Positions 46,201-56,600 of a stretch of DNA of 64,000 bases are shown here, in pieces (position 1 is the first letter of the stretch; each line of letters starts with the position of its first letter). The stretch comes from Hyalella azteca (Eukaryota > Arthropoda > Malacostraca > Amphipoda > Hyalellidae). Both the position numbers and the translations under genes were made by a program. The stretch covers positions 1-64,000 of the forward strand of contig NW_025943937.1 in the NCBI RefSeq assembly GCF_000764305.2, written 5' to 3'. The notes under the pieces are model-generated. The model was given only the letters and a program-made list of their open reading frames with translations, did no database searches and was not told the origin of the DNA.

Positions 46201-48708
46201 ATTAATTGATATTTATTTAATGTCCCTTCTTAGTGCAACTTGAGTTTGAGTTTAATTTATAACTAGCAGCGGTGTAACAATATACGTCCATACTAATACC
46301 TTCTCAATATTTGATAAGGCTTCTCTGTGGACGAGATTAACGTGGTTTATCTTGGTTTGGTGCTGCAATTTGCATCTACCTTCAATGTCGCCACAACATT
46401 TCTGTAGTATAACTTCATTTCTGTTCGAATTCAGTCTACGGTTACGAAGAATTGTTTTGATTCACTTTTCACTAATTTGCTTTAGCGGTCCCTCATGCTC
46501 TTGTGAGATGCGTGTTGGACGAGTTGTTTATTAGGTCAATAGGTTGGAGGGAAATAGTAACCTCCCCTCCGTGTGTGAAGTCATTGCTTATGACGCAACC
46601 TCACCATACAATAGGTCATGTTCGATTTGAAAAATATTTTCTTCATTTGTGGGCAGGAACTTGTTGGCACAGTTTCTAATACCTGCATGCATGAGAGGCG
46701 AGGATTCACTTAGAACTAGATCAATGCTCTTATCAGAACCTCGGTGACCGCGGCAATGTTGTAAATGGATCGCGGTATCATTTTTCTTACATTTGATAGC
46801 TTTTATTATGATTTTGACGTAATGCTTGATCCTCACAGTTTGATCAATCATTGCAATGACCGAAGCGTGTACACAGTTATATTTTTATCCCGATTCGGAC
46901 AGTTTTGTACTGCAGCTATTGTCAGAGTAGTTGTTTTATGTGCTCGCAGATAGCACCTGTCCTATATCAGTTGAGGCAGTTGTTTGACCACGACGTCTTC
47001 TGATGATCTTGGATAAATGCTGTCCACATTCCTACTTTATTGTGCTTCAGTTTTGAGTGTATAAATCATATACTATTGCAATTTTAGTTTAGCTGGCAAT
47101 TATTTTGAGGAACCTCGAAGCATTTCAGATAATTTGTATTTCTCATTTGCACATGTCACGTTTACTGACCACGGGTTAATGAGTAATGATCAGGAATGTT
47201 ATTTTATGTGTTAGTAGAGTCACATAATTTATTTCAGTTATATTTTCCTGTTAAAAGTGACATTGAACTTGTGTTCATTTATTAAATTATGTTTGTCCTC
47301 TTCGATGCCATCCGTGCAATGCTTGGGAGGTTTCTATGGGGACGAGAATAACGTCAGCTTGCAGCATGTACTTAGATTCGTCTGATTACTTGACTGCGCT
47401 GAAACATGTATTGTATCGTCATAAAAATCGCGAATAATATGAGCAGGAGTACCTATACATCAATATTATGGCTGGACGCTTTCCTCTCTCGATAACCACA
47501 CTATCTGGTCTAGTGATCTATTACATTTTAGAATTTAGATTGTGCTTGCATCACTATGAATTTAACCATCCTGTATGTTATTTCAAGAAACTGACTTCTT
47601 ATTTGCGGACTATTCATTCACTTTGATTGGTGCCTGCTTTATTTTTAATTTAATCATTTGCTTTATTTTTAATTTAATCGTTTCAGAATTCTTAATTATT
47701 TGTGTGAAGGTGGAACTCGAAACGATTGAATTCGTCCATTCTAATACCGTCTCACTGTGTGGGAAGGCTTCTCTGTGGACAAGATCAAAGTGGTTGCTCA
47801 TTGATGAATTCGCACTCAGTGAACATCGTAACTGTAGCCACAACATTTTACTGTTAAAGAACTTCTTATTTTCGTTATAATAATAGGTCTGTTAATGGAT
47901 GTGTTATCATGTGTATTTATTTTCTTTTACTTTCGTCTAACTTAATATAAGGAAGGTTCCAATTAAAAATGCGGGCAAGAATTAGTTGCTCGTATTTCGT
48001 CCATTCTAATACCTTCGCTCAAATCGCGTGAAGGCTTCTCAGTGGACAATAGGAAATGTGGTAGCTCGAATGTCAGAGTGTTCTCTCCAATTGTGACGCA
48101 CTCTGATGTTACCTCGACATAAGATTTTTTTCGCACATGCATTAATGCAAAAAATTTGGCATAATTATTTTCTTTCTTTGATTCAAAATGTTACCGATAT
48201 TTTTTAAGCCAATGAATAGGCATACTATCGTGGTGCAGAAATTTAATGTATCGTTGACTTGGAATTTAATTCCGACTATCTCTAATTCCTGTCTGTATGA
48301 ACGGAGAGGCATCTGTGATCTGTGTAGACTAGGTTGGCGATTGGTTTATAACTACGTGTGGAACGCGTCAGATTTAATAAAATTATCCGACAGAGCAGTT
48401 GACCTGTGATCGAAAATCCGACGACGACGATTTGTAGCACATAGTTTTATTTTAACCTGATGATTATAATTGAATGATGCTTATTTTTTACTTCAGGTGT
48501 GCTGGGAATCAAGGTAAAGATTATGTTGCCCCACGATCCTACTGGCAAGAACGGTCCCCGCCTGGCGCTGCCCGATCATGTGAGCATTCAGGACCCGAAG
48601 GAAGAGAACTTGCCTACCGAGCCGCACTCGGAGAGCAAACTCGAGAAGCCCATGCTCCCCACCGCTGCTACAATGCAACAGCAGCAGCCCGGTGGTCTGC
48701 CTGCTTGA
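40293..48708 (+). CDS. RpS3: 40S ribosomal protein S3
   Basis: Four exons, 40293-40337, 44994-45313, 45594-45781 and 48497-48708, join in phase to 254 aa (human RPS3 is 243). Exon 1 supplies a short basic start ending ISKKKK, joined to [11 protein letters not shown] as in the family. The KH type 2 domain has its GxxG loop as GEKG (residues 65-68) followed by RRIRELT. Exon 3 gives [17 protein letters not shown] and [14 protein letters not shown], and exon 4 the [14 protein letters not shown] block and a Pro/Gln-rich tail. RpS3 sits at the mRNA entry site of the small subunit and has reported DNA-repair endonuclease activity. Exon 1 is tiny, and its assignment rests on phase, the donor GTTAGT and the Lys-rich match. 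Intron 3 hosts four snoRNA-like genes. Confidence 0.95.
41173..43150. mobile_element. Damaged long copy of the GGGTAAACGC element inside RpS3 intron 1
   Basis: The left end (GGGTAAACGCAGTATATTCC) and its first 230 bases match the element at 1755-2122 up to an ambiguous base at 41402. Much further on, 42966-43145 is the inverse of 52260-52440, including CCCAATACAGCTCACACAGC and CGTCACTATGTGTGGCAATA-type strings. The other terminus is missing. The middle is unrelated to the shorter copies, so this may be a longer relative, a nested insertion or a misjoin at the N. Confidence 0.55.
42536..42895. repeat. Tandem repeat of about 150-bp units
   Basis: Two and a half diverged copies containing CTCCTTCAATA, GAACGRATTTGCTTGAATTT and ACGCTGCCGCAGRAATTA. 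They lie within the long mobile-element-like region of RpS3 intron 1. Confidence 0.75.
43151..44993. other. RpS3 intron 1, 3' part; TTTG microsatellite
   Basis: No exon or RNA gene recognised. At 44326-44455 the block AACACGTTTTTCTTAGCTTA + GCTTYGCGTTTGTTTG is duplicated and runs into about ten TTTG units. A poly-pyrimidine tract (TTTTTCCCCATTTGTTTTCCAG) ends the intron. Confidence 0.6.
46284..46401 (+). ncRNA. Box H/ACA snoRNA candidate 1 (RpS3 intron 3)
   Basis: Hairpin 1 closes with GTCCA (46286) and TGGAC (46328), with an internal loop CTAATA opposite CTTCTCT and an upper stem ending AAGG at 46319. H box AGATTA is at 46334-46339, 14 nt below the pocket. Hairpin 2 closes with GTGG (46342) and CCAC (46391) around GGTGCTGCAA/TTGCATCTACC. 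ACA is at 46396-46398, three bases from the end and 15 nt from its pocket. These distances are those of guide RNAs for pseudouridylation, which are processed from introns, often of ribosomal protein genes. Confidence 0.75.
46402..47290. other. RpS3 intron 3 between snoRNA candidates
   Basis: No further hairpin-hinge-hairpin-ACA unit could be supported here. 46483-46610 has hairpins (GTCCCTCATGCTC...GTTGGAC; GGTTG...CAACC) but no proper H box between them. Confidence 0.4.
47293..47409 (+). ncRNA. Box H/ACA snoRNA candidate 2 (RpS3 intron 3)
   Basis: Hairpin 1 closes with GTCCTC (47295) and GGGGAC (47338), with pocket strands TTCGATG and TTTCTAT and an upper stem CCATCC/GGGAGG. H box AGAATA is at 47345-47350, 14 nt from the pocket. 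Hairpin 2 closes with TCAGC (47354) and GCTGA (47398); its upper stem GTACTTAGA/TCTGATTAC is capped by a TTCG tetraloop. ACA is at 47404-47406, 14 nt below that stem, with TGT after it. The guide strands differ from the other three, so the target should too. Confidence 0.75.
47732..47848 (+). ncRNA. Box H/ACA snoRNA candidate 3 (RpS3 intron 3)
   Basis: First hairpin shares GTCCATTCTAATACC and AAGGCTTCTCTGTGGAC with candidates 1 and 4. H box AGATCA is at 47782-47787, 14 nt below the pocket. Hairpin 2 closes with GTGG (47790) and CCAC (47838), has an upper GATG/CATC stem, and is followed by AACATTT with ACA at 47843-47845, 15 nt below the stem and three from the end. The 3' end GCCACAACATTT is identical to candidate 1. 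Confidence 0.75.
47997..48122 (+). ncRNA. Box H/ACA snoRNA candidate 4 (RpS3 intron 3)
   Basis: Hairpin 1 again has GTCCATTCTAATACC and GAAGGCTTCTCAGTGGAC, with a different apical stem (CCTTCGC/GCGTGAAGG) that keeps pairing. H box ATAGGA is at 48049-48054, 14 nt below the pocket. Hairpin 2 has a long stem ATGTCAGAGTG / CACTCTGATGT. ACA is at 48117-48119 with TAA after it. The second pocket is closer to ACA than usual (about 11 nt), so only the first hairpin may guide. Confidence 0.7.
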
Positions 48709-48709
48709 G

Positions 48710-48715
48710 AATAAA
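48710..48715 (+). promoter_or_regulatory. Polyadenylation signal of RpS3
   Basis: AATAAA begins two bases after the RpS3 TGA (48706-48708). If used, cleavage would fall about 10-30 bases later and the 3' UTR would be about 30 bases, among the shortest possible but in keeping with the short UTRs of ribosomal protein mRNAs. Confidence 0.75.
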
Positions 48716-48739
48716 GCTTGTGCTTGAAACCTGTTTCCT

Positions 48740-49240
48740 TGACCTGATTTCTGGATAATATGACGGTTAGATACTCTTCAGGCTCTGGTCTAGTCGTGTT
48801 TTTGTTGACAGGAAATCGTGGTCCATGTTCATCTGAGAATGTATTATTTAGAAGTATTAATGAAACAAAGCTGGAGTTGAGGTGCGAGTAGTTATATAAC
48901 TTCTGAAAATCTTTGAGAATTTAAACTTGATATTTTCCACTCGCGTGTGGCAAATATGTTTGTGCTTACTTGTCGCATGGTACGTTAACCCGAATTCATT
49001 TTCCAATGTTAATTTTATGAGCTTTTTATTTTTACCTCTAATTACATATCAGACTCCACCCTCAAATTGGGTCCCACGGAAATATTGCTAGTTAATCACG
49101 AGGGCGCAGAAACTTGCATAGTTCTTAATGGCAGATTCGTTACACGTGAGCGTAAAATAAAAGTATTACCAGAAAATGATACTCCACAGTAACATGATAG
49201 CTCTGACCTGTCTGCTTGTGCATGTTAGTTCAAATTAGTA
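48740..49240. other. Intergenic DNA, no gene seen
   Basis: No coding frame, RNA gene or element recognised between RpS3 and the next MITE. Confidence 0.4.
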
Positions 49241-49243
49241 TTA

Positions 49244-49440
49244 GGGTACGCACACAGTGAAAGCAGGTTTGCCCGCGCGGGCAACCGGCTCCAACCTGCC
49301 ACAAGAATGAACATAGGATGATAATGTAAGTGTTCACAGTGAAAACCTGTACGAATAGGCTTCTGTGTTCTATGGTTTCAGGCGCCAGCTTGAGCAGGTA
49401 ACCAGCACGCTGGCAACCTGCTTTCACTGTGCGCGTGCCC
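49244..49440. mobile_element. PIF/Harbinger-type MITE with TTA duplication
   Basis: A 197-bp element with ends GGGTACGCACACAGTGAAAG and CTTTCACTGTGCGCGTGCCC (about 30-base inverted repeats through CAGGTT), flanked by TTA at 49241-49243 and 49441-49443. A three-base TTA duplication with GGG ends is typical of PIF/Harbinger elements. It has no transposase. Confidence 0.88.
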
Positions 49441-49443
49441 TTA

Positions 49444-50640
49444 GGGGATTGATAAATGAAAGCATTTGATGTGGTAAACTGTCTGAAAGCAAGGTTGATA
49501 TTGGGTCTACTGTTTTACTGAGTAATGTAATCTGAGTATTGTTTCACCGAGTATAACAAATAATACTGAGTAAAATTTATTATATAGTGCAATCGCTTTC
49601 TAATTTGCAGCAAGATACGGAGATTCTCTTCGCTTTTTACTTCCATGTTTTCCAAGCCGCGTGACTACTCTCACCCACTGCAGCGGAACACGACGTCACT
49701 GAGCGATACGTAGTGTCCAAGGTCTACAATTGCATTGAAATTGCGCTGCGTTTGTGGAACGTGTGCGTTGTAAAATAACGATTTAACTTTATTCACATCC
49801 AAAATTTACTAGGATAATCGCAAGGCCGTCTCTTCATTCTTGAAATATCTTTCACAATATGACTGCAGAGCAGTGAGTCCATGAGTGACTGAGTGGCGGT
49901 CCTTGCACAATTGAGGCTGCACGCCCGCACCGTACTGTGACTGTCTGTGACCGTAGGTTCGTAGCCAATAGCCATCGTCCGTCGTTACTGACAGGGTAGA
50001 ATTCTAAGAATGGAACTTCGAAGTTAGCTTTTAGGTTTAGGCTAGCTAAATATTATGCTTTTGGCACTTCTAAAGAATCCAGCGTCTCTGATGACTGATG
50101 TTAGATTGTTGGCCACCTACGGCATCATAACACATGTAAATCCACATTAAAAAATTAATTTTTGGATTTTATTTTTAAAATTAAGAAATAAAATGTTCAA
50201 AATTATTTATTCTGTAAATTGATGGGCATGCTTTGTCTCTGACTTCACGCAAGTGTGCAAAATTTCAGGTCAATTGGACAGGTAGGCTGGTTCGCTGGTA
50301 GCCTGGTAGGGCCGTAGGCGTAGGGGGCCTAGGCCTAGTAGCTGGTAGCCTGGTAGCCTAGCCTAGAAGTGTGTTCAATATTGATTATTGATTAGACCTA
50401 TACATTTAGGTATACCTAAGTTATGTGGGAGACAAAATTTTTTTAATATCAAAAAATAAAGTTTTTTAATACCTAGCTAGCTATCTTGGGAGTTGGGCAT
50501 GAACCACTATGCAGAGGGTGGATGCAGCGTCGGCAATATATGGATTTTTAAGCCCAAAGCGTCGCCGGCCATTTTAAAGATGCGTCGCCGGGTAATTTTT
50601 GATGGAAAGCCATTTACGCTGAGTAATGACGAACTATTTA
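49444..50640. other. Intergenic DNA, no gene seen
   Basis: No gene recognised. 50277-50370 is a simple region of GGTAGCCTGGTAG-type repeats. Confidence 0.4.
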
Positions 50641-50830
50641 CAAGCCACGAACTTATTACAAGGTTGCATGCACGTGTTACCCCAAATAACTAATTTTACC
50701 CTAAAAACAGTCCGGTTGTACAGCAAGTGTCAACTGAACAAGTAATAAAGCAGTCTGACCGCTCTAATGCGACCGAAACTACGCAATCGAAAAAATGTTG
50801 TTTACATTTTTTGCGGGAACTCATCGCAAC
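50641..50830. repeat. Dispersed repeat C, copy 1
   Basis: A sequence with CATGCACGTGTTACCC, CCCTAAAAACAGTC and a CAGTCTGACC...CTAATGCGACCG block, matched in the same orientation at 51780-51975 with many differences. No known family. Confidence 0.6.
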
Positions 50831-51149
50831 TGATTTCCGGACAAGCTTCGCTGCATCGTAATCCATCCAACGTACCGGAAACCTTACTTTTTTTCTAAAT
50901 AGTTGGCTGAAGACTGAGAAATATATGAAATGCAAGAATTTCAATCTAAATGTGTCGGCAAGATCTTCTGAAGGCGAAAATTTTGCCGATAATGCGTCGC
51001 CGTAGGTCTTTAAATCTTCGTTCACTCTCTGCACAGTGGGGCATGAAGAGGCATATACGATCTGCAAACTTGTTTGCTAAGTTAATAAAATCACTTGACC
51101 GCTTAACTTGCAACTTTATGAAAAATTAAAAAAAAAATAACCAGAAAAT

Positions 51150-51215
51150 TCACAAAAGAAAAATGTTTTGGATACCAGCTCCATCTTCAGTTCCAAAACC
51201 TAAAACACAGTTACA
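51150..51215 (-). repeat. Second hammerhead-like core motif
   Basis: On the minus strand: GGAACTGAAGATGGAGCTGG followed by TATCCAAAACATTTTTC. The CTGAAGA, GGA...TCC and AAAAC order parallels the core in the palindrome at 17329-17655, with GAAAC changed to AAAAC. Probably a decayed copy of a related element. Confidence 0.5.
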
Positions 51216-51779
51216 ACTTACAAACAATTAACATTAAATTCACATTGAAGCATAAATTGCCAAATGAAAAACAAATAAGAATGAAGTAAATATGGGCACT
51301 GGGCAGACAAACCTATCTATTTATAATTTTGATATCTCTAGATATCTCATTCACCAAATTTCTGTATCAAGAAAATTCATATATTATTGAAAGATAATTA
51401 AAGGCATACTGTACTGAGTATTACGTCTGTTCCTCCACAAACTGCTCGTGCGCGGCAGCGCGACGTAGAATTGATGGCCGGGATTGCGCAAACACGTGCG
51501 CGAAGAGAATCAATTTTCATTACATTGCGCCAACTGTGCACAGCAATAGCTTAAAAAAGTGAAAATGCGCGGGAAAATTCACCGAAAACATACAGTCATA
51601 CATCATCCTGAGTGTGGTCCGCATGGAAGATATCTACTTGGTGAGCCGCGAATGAAATTTTGGAGCCGTGGTTTTACGGATTTGCCAGCTGTGATTCCAT
51701 TTCTTTGAGCCCTGATTCAATTTCTTTAAGCAGTGAATTTCATATCTCAGCCATTAAAAGCCATTCACGAGCTGGCAGC

Positions 51780-51975
51780 CGTGAACTTTTTATTAAGCCC
51801 TGTGCATGTGTTACCCTTAATCTCTCATTTTTCCCTAAAAACAGTCAACACTAACATTTGTCTTCACTTGATTGGCAACTGATAGTCTGATGATCTGATC
51901 ACGTGTGCAGTCTTACCCCTCTGATGTGACTGCAACTATGCAATCTATACAGAAACATTTTAGGTTGACTTGTTG
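51780..51975. repeat. Dispersed repeat C, copy 2
   Basis: Diverged copy of 50641-50830, sharing GTGCATGTGTTACCCT, TCCCTAAAAACAGTC, CTCTGATGTGACTGCAACTA and ATGCAATC in the same order. Confidence 0.6.
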
Positions 51976-52097
51976 TTACATTGTGCAGGATATTTTGGTG
52001 GGATCATTGAGCATAGTGGCAAAGCAGAGAGTTTTTTAGACTCTCCCTCAAGTTCATTTTTGAGTCCCATAAGTAGACCAGTAAAGTATCCTGGATA

Positions 52098-53052
52098 GGG
52101 TAAACGCGGTATATTCCGTCACATTAAGGACGCATCGAGAAATGAAAAACTATGAAAAAATAACCGTATGCGTTACTCAAGTTCTGTTTGCTATAGGTGA
52201 CTCTCAAAACACCGTACTACGCATCGGCAACAATGAAACGTCACAAAATGTTGCCATATTTATATAAAAGCCTTTAGAATGCAAACCTACCAAATCCCTA
52301 TATTCCGTCACTGTGTGTGGCAATATTCTGCATGTGGTAAGGCGTATTCCGTCCGCGCTTCAAATTCTACTGATACGTAATGCCGTCATCCACGTGTTTG
52401 AATTCCGTTCGCTGTGTGAACTGTATGGGAATACAGCAATCCCTTGATTAACGTGGTTAATAAATTCCCCAGTTTTACCGTGTTAAGCAAAACCGCTCTA
52501 ATCAAACTTAAGAATATATGGGAATAATTATAATGAATCCTCAAAAATAGCAAAGGAAAGGAAAATTATGTAGTTTGATAAAAGTGAGCAGTAGATATGG
52601 CAGCGATCTTGACCGTTGAAGGCTAACGAGTAACTAGCCCTTTACGCACTGAATTATGTTTCAAAAGTGAAAAAAACAATCTGAATTACTTTTCAGATCA
52701 CGTGCAGTCTTTGTGTTGTACTGGCAGTAGCGGCGCGCCTACTCCATCGAACGTCGTTCGAACGAGTTCACAACATGTGACGCTACTGTCACACTCGCGG
52801 CTAGACTCCAAACATGTAATTACTCTCGGTAGAAGCTTTTATAGTGTGCATTGTCTCTCTTTGGATCTCAATATTTTCCCACTAGATGGCCAAGACCTAG
52901 TGTTTTGGCAGTAGTTTGATGCACAAATGTATGACGTGATCATTTCAACCATCAACAAACGCATGGAACTAAAACAAAGCTTAATATACCTAAAGGAAAA
53001 GCTAGAGAGGTGACGGAATTACCCATGATGACGGAATATACCTCGTTTACCC
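52098..53052. mobile_element. 955-bp copy of the GGGTAAACGC element, inserted into dispersed repeat A
   Basis: Ends GGGTAAACGCGGTATATTCC and the inverse, flanked by TA (52096-52097 and 53053-53054). Both termini match the 368-bp copy at 1755-2122, which is oriented oppositely, so that one is a deletion derivative. The sequence either side (52012-52095 and 53055-53152) is dispersed repeat A, uninterrupted at 1428-1600, where the target reads GGATACC. It encodes no recognisable transposase. TCGAACGTCGTTCGA at 52747 is a perfect palindrome. Confidence 0.88.
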
Positions 53053-53658
53053 TACCACATCATACCAGCATTATCATACTTAAGAAATTGGTTTAAATCT
53101 TGAGTAAATGAGGAAATTAAAAATGAACTGATTCTAAAAAGGCTCTAGTTTGAGTTGAATTTTATGAAATGACATGTTTGCCGAGTGCAAACCATGATTT
53201 TTTCAATCAAACAAAAATACATGACATTAGAGCCTGATATTTCATATCTACCTACTGAAATAATGTGATATTAGAGCCACAATAATTCAGAAAAAATAGG
53301 ACTTTTCCAGCCCTGCCGATCATAGAGGCTGAAATTTGAAAATCACTATCAGACACTGGCACTTTGTACTGCTTGGCATGTACGTGTGCTGCTGAATGAG
53401 GGAGATGTGCAAGCAGGTTTCCTGTTCTAAAACTCCTTCCTTTATGCTCCACTGGCCTAGTTTTAAAGTTGCAAGATGTCATAACAACATACGCAATTGC
53501 GCATGACGCACTACTAAATTATTAAACTAGGCATGATTGCATAGGAACAGGGTGATTAGATGGTATTGTATTGCAATGCTGCTCATTTGATTTTGCTCAA
53601 ATCTGACAAATGTTTTTTTTCCCAGTTCTATGATAATGGTAGAAGTTTGTGATTCATC

Positions 53659-56600
53659 ATGGCATCATATCAAGGTAACGAGTTTGGTTCAAGTTTTCCT
53701 GGACAGCAGCCCCTGTATGGCCCCGAGTATGGTGATGACCTGGCATCTGGCTTCTCCAATGACCTGAAGCCCAAGATTCTCCTCATGGGGCTCAGAAGGT
53801 GAGATGAAATAGCAATTAGACCACAGCCAAACTTCACTATTTTTTATAGTATGGATATTACTTTTATTTGCTGAACATAGTTTTGTGCTTAACTTCATTC
53901 TATAGATAATAATGAGTCAAGAAATCATTTTAGAGTCAGTTTTTGATTTTGAATAGGTAGATTTCATTTCAATGAAGAATTTACTGGTAGAAGTTGAAGT
54001 CTAATGACAAACGCTAAAGAAAATGGATATTTTCTGTCCCATCAAATGAAACCAAATCAGAAGATTGCAATTTTTTTCATTTTCTTTTGTTTACAAATAT
54101 TAAATTTCATCATGTTAAGCAGTTATAAATCCCACTATTGGTTGCTTGCCACTGAATTTTTTGCTGAATGTAAAGCATGACTTGACTTCTGAGGATGATA
54201 GTGTGTCAAAGTAAAAGTTCTAAAATCATTTATTATTTTTAATGCATGAAAGTGAACTTATTACATTAATTGACATTTTAGTGTCATTTTCAACATGGAC
54301 TTTACTGGTGAAAATTATTGTCTTCATGACAACCATTAAAAGATAAGATATTCTATGAACTGTCCAATGAAAAAATCAGAATATTGGTATTTTCTTATTT
54401 GTTCATTTTCATTTGTTGACAAATATTTATTGTAATTTAGGTGAGAGGTTGGGCATCCCAATATTGATTGCTAGCTGCTGAATATCTTGTTCATTTTCCA
54501 GGAGTGGCAAGTCTTCAATACAAAATGTTGTATTCCACAAAATGTCTCCCAATGAAACTCTCTTCCTGGATTCAACAAACAAGATCACCACTGATGACAT
54601 CACCAACACATCTTGCGTGCAGTTCAAAATATTGGATTTCCCTGGACAAATAGATTTCTTTGATCCCTCATTTGACTCTGAAAAAATATTTGGGGGAGTT
54701 GGCGCCTTGGTTTTTGTTATAGATGCTCAAGTGAGTTTACTGGCCAAGAAATGTATAGTGCCAATAATAAAAAAATGATCAGAATTGGATGATTATTGAT
54801 CAGGATTTCTGATTCAGAATTGATCTTAATTTCTGCACAGTTATCTATTTTTTTCTGGTTAATGCCTGTATTTCCAACCATGCAGACATTAGCTTGCTCA
54901 AATAACATAATTATGCAGATCAGTGACTGAGAATATATGTTTTTTTTCAGCAATAACATAAATGATTTATCAATACAAATTATTAAGTGATCTTGATTCT
55001 TGCCTATTCCACAATTTCTATGATAAATCCACAACTTGCAATAATTTGTTATAAGTTTTCCATAATTGTTCTAAATGTTTTATCTGACTGGATTTCAGGA
55101 TGATTACATCGAGGCTGTTGTTCGCCTAGGGGAGACAGTGAGCAGAGTCTACAAAATTAACCCCAAGCTCAAGTTTGAGGTTTTCATCCACAAGGTTGAT
55201 GGCCTAACTGATGACTCAAAAATAGAAACGCAGAGAGACATTCATCAGAGAGCTTCTGATGATCTACATGAGGCTTCTGTTGGTTAGTTATTTTCTTTGA
55301 AATTTTATGAAAATTTGATTTTTGTCGAGGTAGATTTATTGTAGAAAAATTCTGGATTTTTGTACAGATGAATTTGTAAATTCAGAAGTTTAGAATTGTG
55401 GTTGTTTAATTGGTGAGTGGAATTTTGAGTTACCTTTTGTATACATACCTTAGAATGTTCTACTTGACGACTTACTATCACGTCTGCTTTGCAAGCAAGG
55501 AAGCTTCCTAAATGTGTAATGTAGTTCAGTTGTCCAACCATTGGAATTATGATTGACACTTTATAGTCTGGTTGTTGATGCCACATTAAATTTACATATA
55601 TCTTCAACATGCAACTTAATTTTACATTGAATAATTTTTCTTGATCATTTTATAAAATTATTTAAATGCTACAATAATTTTGCTGTAATTTAATCTGATA
55701 AATTTGCAGGTATCCCTGGACTCGAAAACGTGCACCTGAACTTCTATTTGACATCCATTTACGACCACAGTATCTTTGAAGCATTTAGTAAAGTGGTACA
55801 AAAACTGATTCCTCAACTACCAACGCTCGAAAATTTATTAAATGTATTTAACACGGTATGTTGTCATTCAATTTGATGCTCCATGTTGTTGTTGTGGTTC
55901 CCCGGTCTCACTTTTACAAGAGACCCCCTGATGCTCATGTTGAATATACCTCTCATACCAATAATAGTTTTTCCCATTGTAAAAGATTTAATGCATAAAA
56001 ATTACATTTTAGTTAACAACATTTTTTAATTAACCCCTGTGATCTTAGATAATTAAACTTTTAATTAAAATCATGATCATGGTCCCCTTTATCTACGCTG
56101 CGTTATTGAATTTATACGAGGTTATTTTCATTCTAGTAACATGACTCTGCGTTTTACATTTCAGAATTCTGGGATTGAGAAAGCCTTTTTGTTTGACGTG
56201 TCTTCCAAGATTTACATCGCTACTGACTATTCCCCTGTGGACATGCAGAGTTACGAACTATGTTGTGATATGATAGATGTTGTTCTTGACATCTCCTACA
56301 TATATGGGTGAGATTTAAATTATATGTATGATACTCTTCGCTAAATAATAATTACAAGACGGAAATTATTTTTTATTTGATTCAAGTGGACAATTTTTTT
56401 ACATAACCTTCCTTAGGAGTGATGGATTTCTTCTAATCCTTATAATTAATTCGTCTTTTTCATATGTTGGTGCTCTTATTTGCGTAAAATTTACTCGAAT
56501 TGACGATTTTCATTGGTAATTTGTTCATAACTTGCCTCATTCTATGTTCCCTCTTTGCAACTACTACGCTATGAAACATTTCTGATACATGCATTGTGAC

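Noticed and set aside
46483..46610. Fifth H/ACA snoRNA in RpS3 intron 3
   Set aside because: Two hairpins exist (GTCC...GGAC and GGTTG...CAACC), but no ANANNA box lies between them at the right distance.
50696..51067. 123-codon minus-strand frame
   Set aside because: It overlaps a dispersed repeat, has no domain, and no homologous frame is kept in the second repeat copy.
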